64,000 nucleotides of DNA from contig JAWZSP010000003.1 of NCBI GenBank assembly GCA_034401135.1, positions 1,550,001 through 1,614,000 on the forward strand. Reading direction: 5' to 3'. Numbering within the stretch: the first letter of the stretch is position 1; each line of letters opens with the position of its first letter. The position numbers and the translations under genes are program-made. This stretch comes from Volutella citrinella (Eukaryota > Ascomycota > Sordariomycetes > Hypocreales > Nectriaceae). Under the pieces are notes generated by a model that ran no database searches, was not told the origin of the DNA, and saw nothing but the letters and a program-made list of their open reading frames with translations. Shown in pieces: positions 37,782-49,849 of this stretch.

Positions 37782-38506
37782 AGTCATCCTCGAGCCCCAA
37801 AATACCCAAAGGGCAGCTGGGCTGAAACGCCAGAGAGACCTCGGCGCAATATTCCTCATCCCTCGGTGGAGTCGTCATTTATTTTGAATTACCCCCAAAC
37901 GGACAAACGACACTCCTGCCGGCAGTGGCGAAATTGACGATCAATCTCTTTGTTTGATGCCATGGAGCTCATCCGGCTCGAACGGTGCCCTAGACGAGAC
38001 CGAGGCAGGCGCAGCGGTGCCGTCGGGATTTTGCGAGAATTGCCCTTCTCCTTTTGGAGGTGCACTACGCATCCGGCTTCTGCTCTGCATTGGACTACGC
38101 ATGTGTACATAGAATCTCCATATCCCTTTCCGAGGCGGGCGAAACAGATGTGGTGTTTTGAGGTGGGGGAGTGTGACGATATATTGGCTGGTAATGTTGT
38201 GTCAAGATATTAGTGGGAAAACGCGCCTGGACCTGAACAATTCAGCGTTTGATTGGCGAACGTGTGTAATCAATCAATCTACGGATGGCGTTTTGGTAGC
38301 ACTCCTGCTGTCAACATTTGCGAGTTTTATGTGCCCGTACTGTACTGAATTTTCGATGACCGGTAAGCCCAAGATAACAATCCACACTACTAGTAGTGTC
38401 CCTGATGCCAATGCAAACAAGCGACTTTCTAAAATTGGCCCAACCAAGGCGGTAGCCAACACAAACACCGCAACACCAGTCACGCCCGCATCTAATTGAC
38501 ATGGAA
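37782..38506. other. Convergent gap, mitoferrin and P58IPK 3' ends
   Basis: 725 bp between two convergent stops. One palindrome (ACTACTAGTAGT) near 38390. No gene recognised. Confidence 0.5.
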
Positions 38507-40138
38507 CTAGAACCCTCCAAATGGCCCACCACCCTGTCCCTGGAACTTGAACTTGAATGGACCACCGCCCTGCTGGAACACGAATGGATGTCCTCCCTGA
38601 CCAAAGGGGTTGCCCTGGAATGGGTTTCCCCCTCCTTGCTGCTCGTGCGAGTTGGGGTCATCGCCACGATCGAAACGCGCCCTCAGCTCAGGGTCGCTGA
38701 GAACCTCGTAGGCCTCGTTGATTGCCGCCATCTTCTTCTCTGCTTCCTCCTTGGTGATCCCTTGTTTGACCGCCTTGTCCGGGTGAAATTGCTTTGAGGC
38801 CTTTCGGTAGGCCGACTTGATCTGTCGCTCGTCGGCGTCGTTGGCCACTCCCAGAACCTTGTAGTAGTCCTTGGTTTTGCTGCGCTTCAGCGCAACCTGA
38901 GCCTTTTGGAGAATGGGGTTGACCTTTTCCTGCTTGTCGGGATGTGCTTCGGCAGCCTTCTTTAGCGTGTTGATGGCAGCCTCAAATTCCTCGTTCTTGA
39001 GCTGGGTTTTTCCGCGGTGAACGAGACCCCAGAACGAGTCCGGGTCCATGGCAAGGGACTCGTCGCAGTACTTGGTAGCGTCTCTATGATTTGACTGGAA
39101 CGATTCTCAGTTAGTCTACGCAAAGCGAGCGAGTGTGGAGTGGAAGGTGGTTACCTCTGCGTATGCTTGGCATGTCAATTCAATGACTCGATCCAACAAC
39201 ACGACCTTGGCCTTGCGAGCGATGCTTCCGGCTTCTTGGAGCTCCTCGACCTGCCGGCGAATCTCGGGAACCAACCCAGGCTCTTCGGCAGTACCAACAA
39301 GGCTTCTTCCAGCGGTGGTCGTCTGGCCCCTCTTCAGCTGCCCTTCTACTTTTGTGTAGGCTTTCTGAATGTTCTTCTCTTGTCGGTGCAGCTTCTTGCA
39401 GACCTTGGAGTCAGGATCTGAGTGCAGGCACTTTCGAATCTGCGCCAGACCGTTCTCAAAATCAGCCAAGGCGAAGAATGTGGTGGCAGAAATGACGACA
39501 TGGGGTGTAGTGTCACCGGGCTTCATTTGAACAACGTGCCGAAGGTCGCTCATGCCCTCCTCGATCTCTCCGCGCTCAAAGCGACATCGGGATCGCAACT
39601 CTCGAAGAGCGGGCGAGCGACTGGCGACCACGATGGCTGTCCCGGCGTGGGTGATACACTCCTCCCAGTTCTCGCTCTGGCCGGCCATGGTAGCGAGAGA
39701 AGCAGCGAGCTTGGCCTCCTCGAGCTCCTGGACCTCTTCAGATTCGGAGCCAAGGTTGGCAGCTCGGTACTGATTCTTCGCCGCATCCCAATCGGCCTGG
39801 CGGGCCTTGAGCCTCGCGAGCTGTAGGTGAGCGCCATGAAAGCCAGGCTTCAGATCGAGCACCTTGTTGAAGTCGGAAGTCGCCTGGTTGGTACGTCCGA
39901 GAGACAGGTAGGTCGTCGCTCGTTTGAAGAAGGTCAGATAGTTGGAAGGGTCGCGAGCGATGGCGGCGTCGTAGTATAGGAGGGCTTGGGAGGTTTCGCC
40001 TCGTGACAGATGAGATTGCGCCGACGAAAGCAACGAAGACACTGGCACGTCAGAGGGAATGTCTTGAGGCGAGAGGCCGTGGGCGGTAGCCAGTAGTGTG
40101 GCCGCGGCCACGGCCAGAGTCGAGAGGCCGATGTGCAT
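38507..40138 (-). CDS. ER-lumenal TPR-J co-chaperone (P58IPK/DNAJC3 type)
   Basis: Exons (minus) 39155-40138 and 38507-39094 give 523 residues. The start MHIGLSTLAVAAATLLATAHGLSPQ is a clear signal peptide. TPR repeats fill residues about 40-390, for example QSHLSRGETSQALLYYDAAIARDPSNYLTFFKRATTYLSLGRTNQATSDFNKVLDLKPGF and SNHRDATKYCDESLAMDPDSFWGLVHRGKTQLKNEEFEAAI. The J domain begins at DYYKVLGV near residue 404 with FHPDKA (HPD) near 432, and the C terminus is Gly/Phe/Gln-rich (GGPFKFKFQGQGGGPFGGF). No KDEL-type retention signal is present at the end. It should stimulate the lumenal Hsp70 BiP and bind misfolded clients, and is likely induced by ER stress, although no response element was identified here. 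Confidence 0.92.
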
Positions 40139-41351
40139 GGCGCCGAATTGTCGAGATGTGAAGCGCAATTACTCGTTGTTAGAAGCGACAGAACTAGGAT
40201 AAAGTCATGAATGGCAAGAGCGCGGAACAGAGACGGCTAAAACTTCACTGTACACAGCGAAGAGAGTGGAAGGCTCAAAAAGGAGCGAACTTGAAAGGCA
40301 GAGGAGAGGAAGGTGGGAGGGGAATGACAGAATGGGGAGCGAGGCAAGCGAGAAGAAGAGGAACAAAGATGCCACAGTGATCACTATCTGGCCAAGCCAG
40401 CAACCATGAGGCTGAGCCGCCGGAAGGAGCGAGTCCACCACGCTGTCCTCTAAACTTCCCAGCCTGTCAGCGGGGTACCTCATTTGTTCGTACCCTTGTA
40501 GGGGCATCTGTAGTACCACGCTACTATCTCGCCGCCACCAGGATGTACTTTGGCCCAAGTCAAGACCCAGAGAAGTCCCAAAACTGACTTGGTGCATCAT
40601 GCCTGCCCGTATCGCCTTGTTCTGGGCCCGATTGGCAACTGCCTCTTCGATAGTACTGAGTTTAACTACTAGTAGCACGGGTATTGCATATATCTCCATC
40701 CACAGCGCATAAACATTCATGCCACGACTGAACCTTGGAAGGCTTCCAGCGGGCACGTATAGCTTGATTCTTTGCCTGCGTGTGACTTGGTACAACTGAT
40801 CGAGTGGTAATAGAGTGCTGCTTGACTGGCCTCTGTAGCCGTACGCTGAATGGGATAGCCCTTGCCGGGCAACCTGAGGATATTGGGTGATCCACGCACT
40901 GAAAGCTGGGGCTGCAATCATCATGGGTCGTTCTGTAGCAGGCCCTGAGAATATTCCGTGAATGGCTGCTGGGACAGCCTGAAGTGGCATTTCGGCGCAG
41001 TGCCTTATGTTTCCTTATTACAGAGTACCACTAGTAGTACCTACTAGTAATGTGACATGCATGGATGGAGACGGGATGCTTGGTCTTGTGTGACAATTTC
41101 TATCCATGGATTCCTCAAGCATGCGAGAACCAGTGATTTCGGAGCCTGTGCCTCCGACCTCGCGAATCCACTCACTCACTTACTCGCCTGTGCCTGCTGG
41201 CGGTCGGTCCACGCCTCCTCGGTCAATCCAAACACGACACCTCTGCCCAACCGGGAAAAAAAACCGGCCTGGGTGGTTTAATTTTTGACTCTTCCATACT
41301 CGCAGCCGTCCTAGCTGGACGGGGCAACCCCGCTGGTCTCTGAATCCCCTG
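40139..41351. promoter_or_regulatory. Divergent P58IPK/HAUS1-like promoter region
   Basis: 1.2 kb between divergent starts. It contains TAGTAC-family palindromes at 40666 and 41024-41056. A 261-codon minus-strand open frame (40205-40990) beginning with ATG shows no family resemblance and has a leader-like pyrimidine-rich 3' half; it was not called. Confidence 0.4.
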
Positions 41352-42263
41352 ATGCCCAGCATGGCTCACCATGTGGCCCAAGACTCTGCCATTTTCTCGC
41401 CATCCGTGGCCCGCATCGCCGCATCCAACGCCCGAGACTGGTCGTACGTGGACTCGTGGCTTGCAGTCAAGTTCCAGGGCGGCGCCGTGCCCCCCTTTGA
41501 GCGCAACTCGGACACTCTCAAAGCCCTGCTGGCTCTCGCCTCCCTCAACGAGACCGCCGACGAAGAGCGTCTCGCCATCGCGAGGGCTGAAGCAACGGCC
41601 CTCGGCGAGCTGCGGCCAAAGATTGATGCCAATCAGCGCCAGTCGCTGATGGATGGCTTGCTTAATGCTCTCGAAGATGAGCTTCCTGCCGAGGGCCAGA
41701 CTGCTCTCGATGCTCTGGCCCAAATCGCCCTTCAACAACGTGTCGCATTCCCAGAGCCCGAACTTCTTGGCCGCCAGATTGTTGATCTGCGCACCTCCGT
41801 CAGCGAGATCGAGCAGTCCAGGAGCCGCGTCGAGGCCCTCAGCAGACATATCCAGGACGAGGCTGGCGCCACCGATGAGTTCCTCCGTCGATTGGAGGGC
41901 GACGATTTCAAGCCGCCTTCGCAACTCGCCAGGCAGAACCTGGATTTGCAGCGCAAGGTGAAGGCTATGGCGGCCCAGCTGCCGGATGCGCTCGATGGAG
42001 CAGCCTCTCGGGCACCATCTGCCCAATCTTCTCATCCTGCTGTCGCCGACATCTTCCTGCTTGAGCAAGAGTACCTCACCATACTCGCTGAAAAACGAGA
42101 TCTTGACCTACAACTTTCCTCCTTCCTTGGTCTCCCGACTGACCCTGATACGGCGAGGTCTGAACTTGGTATTCTCCGAAAGCGACTACGTTCCGCCACA
42201 AACCAGCGCGACGCCGTGTTCGAAGGCCTGGTGGAGCGGGAGAGCCCAGTCAAACGACAATAG
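41352..42263 (+). CDS. HAUS1-like augmin complex subunit
   Basis: Single exon, 303 residues (300 if the second ATG at 41361, MAHHVAQDS, is used). Mostly helical and coiled-coil. The N terminus (ARDWSYVDSWLAVKF, VPPFERNSDTLKALLALASLNETADEERLAIARAEATAL) aligns by eye with the HAUS1 pattern (a short helix, a P-x-[FY]-E-x-N motif, then leucine-rich helices). The C-terminal block (LEQEYLTILAEKRDLDLQLSSFLGLPTDPDTARSELGILRKRL) matches the HAUS1 C-terminal coiled coil with its YLDLMPNP-like turn. Augmin recruits gamma-tubulin to pre-existing spindle microtubules and is retained in many filamentous ascomycetes but absent from budding yeast. The assignment rests on pattern similarity and should be checked by profile search. 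Tail-to-tail with VAC14, only 117 bp apart. Confidence 0.7.
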   Translation: MPSMAHHVAQDSAIFSPSVARIAASNARDWSYVDSWLAVKFQGGAVPPFERNSDTLKALLALASLNETADEERLAIARAEATALGELRPKIDANQRQSLMDGLLNALEDELPAEGQTALDALAQIALQQRVAFPEPELLGRQIVDLRTSVSEIEQSRSRVEALSRHIQDEAGATDEFLRRLEGDDFKPPSQLARQNLDLQRKVKAMAAQLPDALDGAASRAPSAQSSHPAVADIFLLEQEYLTILAEKRDLDLQLSSFLGLPTDPDTARSELGILRKRLRSATNQRDAVFEGLVERESPVKRQ

Positions 42264-42380
42264 TCATATTCTGTCATTCTTTCTCTAATTAATGCAAGCT
42301 AGACCAACCCAGAATACAGTACCCAGACGAGGCCATGCTTCACCGCTGAGATGCCGCTGATCGATCCAAAGAACTCCTTT

Positions 42381-45300
42381 CTAGTTTCGGCGATTCTTCC
42401 CTGCAACAGCGCCCCCAAGCCTGCCAAACTGCCTGCCCAAGCCGGATCGCTTGGCCGGCACTGGTGGTGGAGCTGGCTCTTTTGGGGGAGCGGAGGGCGC
42501 TGCCGCGGTCGTCGTGCGGGCGTCCTTGCCCTTGGTATCCGCAGAACCGTCTCCCAAGCGAAGATCAATCATTCCTATGGGAGTCAAATCCTCTCCATCA
42601 ATATTAGCCCGCTGGGCTCGTCGAGCGCGTTCTTGGACGCTTCGGAACTTCTCCAGAAGCTCTACCCATCGAATGCTTCCATCGTCTCGACCTTTCAATC
42701 GATTCGGTCTGTCAAAGTTGGAAACATTGGAAGCTGAGGTTGTACTGCCTCGTGTTAGTTGGCCGCAACAGTATCAAGGGGTGGCGGAAACCTAACGCAC
42801 GTTCGGGGGGTCACATGAAGATAACCAATAGCGCTGACGCTATTCAGTCGATTCTTCAATGCTGCGAAAGCGGATGACTGAGGGAGAAGCATCAAGATGC
42901 CGTACATGCATTTATACAAGTATGGGAACTTCTCAGGTTCCAATAATTGGAGCCGTAGATCTGTTGAGAAAAGGGATTAGCCCGGGAAACCCCAGAGACG
43001 ACGCACGCAGGCTTACATGTAAACACGGGCGACTCGATGAGTTGGACGAGTTTGTCAACCTGGATTAACATGTTGACCGTCATGTCCAGTTCTCCGCTTA
43101 ATACTCAATTAGCTAGCCTGCACCTTGGTTTGTGCCAATGGGGCGGGATACGGACAATATTTGCAGGAGGTTGTATGCCTGTTCATAGGCTTGCGCAAGC
43201 AGGCACAAGGAAAATGTAGCCACGGCGTTGTAACACCATGACCTGAAAAGGGCCACGAACAGCGTTTGCCCATCCTACCGCGTCTTGTTAGTTTCATGAC
43301 TATGACGGGCGGTGCGAACGGGATCATTTCTTAGGGTTACCTTAGTTTCGAGGTTGCGCAGTCTTTTCCGAACATCCGCGAGCTGAGGTGCCGTGATGAG
43401 GTTGTTGTTGAGGTTCTGAACCATGATGCTGGCAAATTCGACATCTTCCTCCTTTTCAATGCAGTCGGCGAGGGTTCGGTATATTCTTTCAGGGCTAAGG
43501 CTTAGACAGAGCTGCCTAATAATGAGATTGCCCCGTGTCTCGAGCAGCTTGCGATCCGTGGAGAAGAGCTGAAGAAGGTTGATCATGAAGTTGGCAAAAT
43601 AGTCGTCTTCTGTATTTCTGGATATCTGTGAGAGCAGTTGGAGATCTTTGGTCACCACGGCATCAGATGGGTCCGACAGAGTCTTGAGAAGGGCCGGAAA
43701 GGTCCCGTCATTGAACGCTAGCACCTTCCGCGGAGCTTTTCTGTGCAACATGATAAGCCATGTCAAGGCCGCAACTCTCGTCGCCTCATGATCGTTGAGG
43801 AAAAGAAGGGTGAGTGAGTTTACGGCAGCAGCGTAATCGAGATCAGCTTGCGTCTGAGTACTAGAGACGTCCCCTGGACTTGAATACGATCGACCCTGGC
43901 CCGGTGTCGGGCTGCGAATGTCCATGTCTCGTGAGCTGGAGAGCGAGGCTCGGTTGCTACTCGGGGCTTCGGATTTCTCCCCCGGGATCGGGAGGCGAGA
44001 CGTGGAATGCAACTGAGGCGGCTGCTGCACAGACTGGCGGCGCTCACTGTCATCTGACAATGATACGACATAGTCCATGAGGCATGTGTTGACTCGCGTC
44101 GCTGCCTGGTGGATCGTTTCTTTACTGCTGGCCATCGCTGGCAGCATATGGGATAGGATCTTGGGAGTGAACGGCAACACTTCCTCGGGGCAAATATCAA
44201 GAAACTCCACTATCCAGCGCAAAGACTCCAAGAGACAGTCCTCCTCTGCACAATGGTCAGTATGATTGGCAATAGAAAGATGGATTGGGGGGGGGGGGGG
44301 CTGAGTCGAACCAAGTGGAGAGTCCAGAGTCGCTGTTAGAATTTCAAGGATTTCCTTGTAGTTTATTTCGACATCCTGGCCGGGAATCCAATCTTCTTCG
44401 CTGTCTTCCTCTTCATCGTCGATATCAGAACCGATCTCGTCGCCTTCTTCAAGTTCTGGTGGTAGGGACTCGCTGTCCATTGAATCCTGTCGCTTTCGCT
44501 TGGCGCCTTCCTTGGACCTTCGACTGTCCAAAATGCCTCGCTTGATCCGAGCGATACGCTTGATTTCGTTGAGGAACTTATCCAAACACGTCTGCGTAGC
44601 GGCCCGAACGTCGGGATTCTGATCTGACAGGAATTTGAGCAGCCCACCAAGGAAGTCGGGGAGGCAGGTAACAAGCTCCAGGTCAGGAATCGAATCCAAA
44701 AGCGTGACCCACCCAACTAGAAACTGCCGAGTGAAAGGGTTGATGACCCATATGCGTTCTTTGAGGAGAGGAATGAAGCGTGCGAGAGAGAAAGCCGTGG
44801 GGAGGTGAGACGTATCGTCAAGGGAAGCTTTGTCGTCACCCTCAAACTCAGGTGGGGCTTCGAGAATAGAGACATATGAAGCAGCCGATTCGGAAACAAT
44901 GTCTTTGACGAGGCGATCCAAGAGTTCGGCCCCATTCTTGACAGAGAGTTCTGAATCCGCCCCAAGCTACAACGTGTGGGAAGAAACCCCGTTAGCAAAG
45001 GCTGCCCTGTGGTGGAAAGGAAAGGTCGAGCGGATATTGACATTCCAGTCAAAGCCGGCAACTCACTTTGCAGAGCTGATCGAATATGCTGTTAAAATAC
45101 ACTAGAATCTCGCCCTTGGCAACTTTGGCGATGTTGTACATGGCCTCACAAGCGTAGTACCTTACCCTGGCGTCTTGGTCAGTGAAGCAAGCGAGGACCG
45201 GAGGTACGATCTTGGCCAGATAGCGAGGTAGCTCCTAAGTTGGGCCTCGCGTTAGCCCAATCTTCCATCCACCCATGGCTTCAAATTCAGCCTATCGCAA

Positions 45301-45700
45301 TAGGAAGGGGAGCCTACCGGGCCAAGCGCGATGGCAGCAGCAGCCAGTCCAATCAAGCCGCCATTACGGGCATGAGGCTGGTGGACGGCATAAGCGTACT
45401 CATTGCAGAGCTGCTCCAGGACGTCATGAACACGCTGGTAGTCTTTGGCGCTCACAAGCTCACGTATAACTCGTTCAAGCCTGTTAGGGGGTCAGTCAAC
45501 GGGCGGGTGAACACCCACGCGCTACCTGGCATGCTCGTCTCCCACCAGGCGCTCAAAGCGCTGGGCTGGAGACAGAGCGGCCGTGAGCTGCGGGAGGGAG
45601 GATGTAGCCAAAGGGAAAGCGGCTGGACGTACTCGAGAGCTCCGACCTTGCGCTTGTCATAGAGCTTGTCGTTGAGCGCCCGCTGGATGTTGGCATCCAT
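42381..45700 (-). CDS. vac14: VAC14, scaffold of the PI3P 5-kinase complex
   Basis: HEAT-repeat scaffold for Fab1/PIKfyve and Fig4 at the vacuole membrane, controlling PI(3,5)P2. Eight exons (minus): 45633-45700, 45318-45480, 45067-45234, 43341-44966, 43156-43274, 43017-43096, 42801-42960 and 42381-42744, giving 915 residues. Conserved blocks in order are [183 protein letters not shown] and, at the C terminus, [29 protein letters not shown] and [35 protein letters not shown]. The tail is Pro/Ala-rich. Intron 5 has an unusual GTCCGT donor. A G-run at 44288-44299 encodes five prolines. Confidence 0.94.
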
Positions 45701-46501
45701 GACAGGCACCTATGACATAGCCTGCGAGACAAGGCGGCCTGCTTGGTGATGTGCGACGCCGACGGGTCGTGGTCAGCTAGCCGCAGGAAGGAGAGGACGG
45801 TGATACGTGTCGTGAGGCGTCACGGTTCGATGAAGTGCCTTTGGTTGCAAACCCCGGGTACCCGATGTTGAAATGTACGAAACGCGAGCTGGGGTGTCGG
45901 GTGAGCTCGTGCGCCATCAAATGCAAGAGGATGTCATGGGAACTTGGGGTGCTCAGCCATGGCCGTGTTCAGGCACATGCTCGCAGCTTAGTACTGCTAG
46001 CACTAGGTAGGTAGGCACCTGAAGCACCAGCACCAAAGGAGCTTCTGGTGTGGGGACTTCCGATTAGGGACACTGAAGCTCTGCCACCCACTAAGGTAAC
46101 AAGACTCCCAGTCCCAGTCACTGGGGTGTATGCGCGCCCCACCATCACGACCTGGGAGCTGTCCATGTCTGACGTCGTCTCTGCCAGGTACTGAGTAGGG
46201 CGCAAGTGCCAGAGAACCGAGCCTCACTTACGATACACACAATCGGGGAAGTTTGTTTGACAGGGCGATCTCACATGTACTAGGTGCGAGCCAAGTCTGT
46301 AGCCAACCAAGATTATGTGTCACATTGTGACTTCACGTCTAGCGATGCATTCGGGTTCTTCAGTGACTTCATGGCTCATTAGCATCTTCTATCTCTACTA
46401 GAACATCCATGCGCAGGAGATGCTTCGGTGGTTTCTATATCTATATACAGGGACTTGGCTTCTCAATGTTCATTAGTCGTCTCTCACTGTCTAGCGCCAG
46501 A
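45701..46501. other. Intergenic, VAC14 upstream and desaturase downstream
   Basis: 801 bp. It includes TAGTACTG-CTAGCACTAG and GGTAGGTAGG near 45990-46017. No gene recognised. Confidence 0.45.
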
Positions 46502-48328
46502 TTAGTGAAAATGGCCGAAGTAATCGCCACTCTGCGTTATAGACTTCTGGCACTTCGCCAGGATCGCCGCCTGCCTTGAAACCTCGGCCAGCCTTCCGAG
46601 GACCCGCTGGTTGCTGTGGGCGAATCCATACAGGGCATATGGTATGCCAACCTCGTTACAGAACTCTTGTACGAGCTTCTGCGTCCTTCGCAGGTTGTGC
46701 CTGGGCACTCGAGGAAACAGGTGGTGAATAACCTGAAACTGGAGGCCACCGTGGAAGAAGTCGAGCCAGGTTGGGCAATCCACATCCATAGTCGTCCTCA
46801 ACATCTTCTGGGGGAATGACTCCTGGGGTCCCAGATCGGCTGTGCTCATGGCGAAGTGGGAGAGAACGATCTGGACATGTAGGGGTGACGAAGTGATGTG
46901 GCTAATCATGATGAAGTAGAATCGGGTCCAACCATCTGGTAGGGACTTATACACAATCCCGTAACCAAACCAAGTCCAGAAAAAGGCCTGGCCAGCGAGC
47001 TCAAGCCAACGATGCCATGCAGCGGGGCCCTTGGTTGGGCCACGTCCGGCAATGAGGTAATCCCAGGATAAATAGTAAAGGTTGAAGCGCGCGAGTGATA
47101 GAATAGGATAGTATGTCCAGGCCTGAACTTGAAGGAGAACCTTGGCAAATGCATCGTACTTCATGATACGGTCGTAGTACGTCGATCGAAGATTGCCGAG
47201 AAGGCGATGCGAAACGGCAAAGAAGGGTAGGTGCTCGATATCAGGATCATGCTCGGGAGCGTTGGTGACAATGTGGTGAATATTATGGCTTCGCTTCCAC
47301 CAGCCCATAGAGAGGCCACCGATAAAGTCCGCAATGATGATGCCAATAACACTATCAATGTGGAATTTATGAGTGATGCCCATGTGGCCGGCATCATGAG
47401 CAGTAAAGACGAGCTGGTGCCACAATGCCCCCAGGCAGAAAGCACTCAGCGCATACCATTGAATGCGAAGGAAAAAGAGCATGCCGAAGAACAAGGCGGT
47501 ATATCGACAACACTCGACAGCATAGGCCCAATAGTTGCAGTTGTAAAGACCCTGGTCGTACACGCGCTGGTGGAGCTCGCGATACTTGAGGTTGATTTGA
47601 GCCTGGGTTTCGTCATCGAGCGATGGGTATTTATCCAAATCAATCTTGATGTGCTGCTTCGTGACAACGTCGAGATACGACATGCCATCCATCTCTTCCT
47701 CGACCGTCGAATCAGAGGTGACAGAAGCGGCACGAGCCTCGTCGTTCGCTTTGGCAACATCCCTGTACCGGAGGCCCTCGGCGCTGGCCTCGTTGATATC
47801 GTCGAAGACTGGAGAGGGTGTACGGGAGGTTGCAGGACTAGAGCCCAGATCTTTAGATTCGGCAAACCCAGCATCGTGGGAAGACTCGTCGATTTCGGCA
47901 TGGGTGCGAAAGACGCCAGACTGGATGGGAGGCACGAAGCTGAGCCATCGGCCTTCGGTATAGCCTATCCGGTAGCGGAGCATCTGGCGTCTGGCCTCGG
48001 TTGAATGAAGACTGCAAAACGGCAGAGGTCAGCCTGGCAGTTCAAGGCTCGCAACAACCTACTAGGTGGAGGCAATGACTTACACGTCAATCTCATCAGA
48101 GGCGTCCTTGCCCACCATGTGCAGGAGAGCTTTGTCGCCGCCAGGATGATATGGGAGCCAGGCATCGACCTTGAGAACCTGGTTGTGATAGATGATAAGG
48201 TTGTCGCCATCCGCGATCCGAGCTTCAATCTCATTCCGTGTCATAAGTGGCAGTGGTCGCTTCGACGGCTTCGTGGGCTCGAGGAGGCCCGAAACGGGCG
48301 GAGGGGCATGGGGAGCCGTGCCAGCCAT
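46502..48328 (-). CDS. Cytochrome b5-fused sphingolipid Delta8-desaturase
   Basis: ER front-end desaturase that introduces the 8(E) double bond in the sphingoid base of glucosylceramides, as in filamentous fungi. Exons (minus) 48084-48328 and 46502-48011 give 584 residues. The N-terminal cytochrome b5 module carries the haem-binding HPGG (residues about 61-64, VDAWLPYHPGGDKALLHMVGKDASDEI). An unstructured acidic linker follows. The desaturase domain has histidine boxes HDAGH (287-291), HNIHH (324-328) and QVIHH near residue 504; the Q in place of the first H of the third box marks the front-end class. Several hydrophobic spans lie between boxes. Delta8-sphingolipid and Delta6-acyl desaturases share this design, so the exact substrate is inferred. 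Confidence 0.9.
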
Positions 48329-49849
48329 GCTGGAGGGATGGCCAATTGGCTGCTGCACAAGGTGTGGTGAGAGACGAGGAAGGAGGAGGTGGATGTCGTG
48401 GCAGCGAGAGACGCGAGGGAGGGGGAGAAGGCAAGAAATAGGAAACGGTACTCGGAAGCACGAGGGGTGAAGGGTCGGCAGTCCGTTGTCAATTCACCGC
48501 ATCTTTTTTATGAGGAGGGTGGGTGTGAGTGCCATACCCAGTAATACAGCCGTCCTTAGTCTCAAAGCTGGTGGCGCTCGGAAAGTCGTCGGGGCCTAGC
48601 GCGCGGTACCTTACCCCTGTGGCTCAACTCGGCACTGGCATTAAACTGTCCCGGGGCACCTTCCTAGATGGCTTGGCGGGCACCTTTCATGCTCTCCCTC
48701 TTCTCTACCTTACATCGCACAATCAGGGGGACATCCATGATGATACAGATATTTGTTGCTGCCTACTTGGCTGCTCTGCACCCACTCTCTGGTTCCCCGA
48801 AAAAGAAGTAGGATGCGTGGTTACGAACCAGCAGATCCATCAAATCGTACGCCCCAGTAATGCTAAAATGGACTTATCCCTTGCCCAACTCCACTCCAGA
48901 TCTCGATTCCGCCACGGAGATGCGATGGGCAAATGTCCACGCAGGGGCCTGAGGCACGAGCAGAGCTGGCATGCTACATAGTAGTTATACCAACTTCATG
49001 TGCTCCGTTGATGTCTATATTCCCCGAAAAATCAGTCGCGCACATCACCCTTAGAGCAGAACAGCCTCAAGCTTGCTTCTGCCTCCTCCTAGTACCCAAC
49101 TTCCCCGCTCATACACCCCGGTGCAACAAAAATCGGTGCCTAGGACACGAGCAATGATGCTGATATCTTAATATTGCTGCCTTGTCCTGTCCAAGTAAAC
49201 CCACTTCTGGTTTCATGTGAAGACACACTTTATTATTGCTCATTCGTCACCGTTCGAGCATGGCAGGCAGACTGCATCCCGGCAAGGACCCATGAGCGTC
49301 ACACTCCTAGCTGGGATCATTTTGCTTTTTTTCTCTTGACAGCTCATCCGAGCCATCCGACACATCCCCATGCAGCCTTCATGAACCCTGAGGGTTCAGT
49401 CGATGAACCGTTAGCACTGGACCTGGCTTTTGGAGAACCTAATGGCAGATGTAAACGACCGACGAGCTCCAATAGAAAACCTTGTCTACATGCGACGGCT
49501 GGCTCCAACGATTACTTAAATTGTCAATCACAACGGCAGCAAATCTTCGGCATGTAGCATGCCCGGCATATGAGATCTTTTGTCTGGTTCCATTCCGTCA
49601 TGCTACCACGATAAAGTAAGAGAAATATTACTAGTTTACACAACTTGCGAAACTGCCTCGCTGCAAGCTCGGTCTAATCGCCTCTTGAAGCTTGCTGCTG
49701 GCATCGGCAAGCACCCCAGAACTCAATTCTTGAGAATTCGCATCGGCATCGGCATGGAACAAAGAGCGCCTCCTTGCGCCATCCCGTTCCCAGCACCTGC
49801 TCTGGCCTTGAAGGCAGCCAGAAAGAACCCCTCCACAGCCTCAACCCAC
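48329..49849. other. Intergenic, desaturase upstream and LPD1 downstream
   Basis: 1.5 kb. The first 200 bp are purine-rich on the plus strand (CT-rich leader of the desaturase mRNA). The remainder shows no protein-like frame or repeat. Confidence 0.45.

Noticed and set aside
40205..40990. 261-codon open frame beginning with ATG, minus strand, upstream of P58IPK
   Set aside because: No recognisable domain and a pyrimidine-rich, leader-like 3' half. Could be a leader of the P58IPK mRNA; evidence too weak for a gene call.
8329..45700. A dedicated membrane-traffic gene cluster (ATG4, ATG9, COG6, VAC14)
   Set aside because: The genes belong to different complexes, lie on both strands and are separated by unrelated housekeeping genes. 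Only the ATG4/ATG9 linkage was kept as a finding.
47231..48004. 257-codon plus-strand frame opposite the desaturase
   Set aside because: Antisense shadow of a conserved gene with histidine boxes on the other strand.
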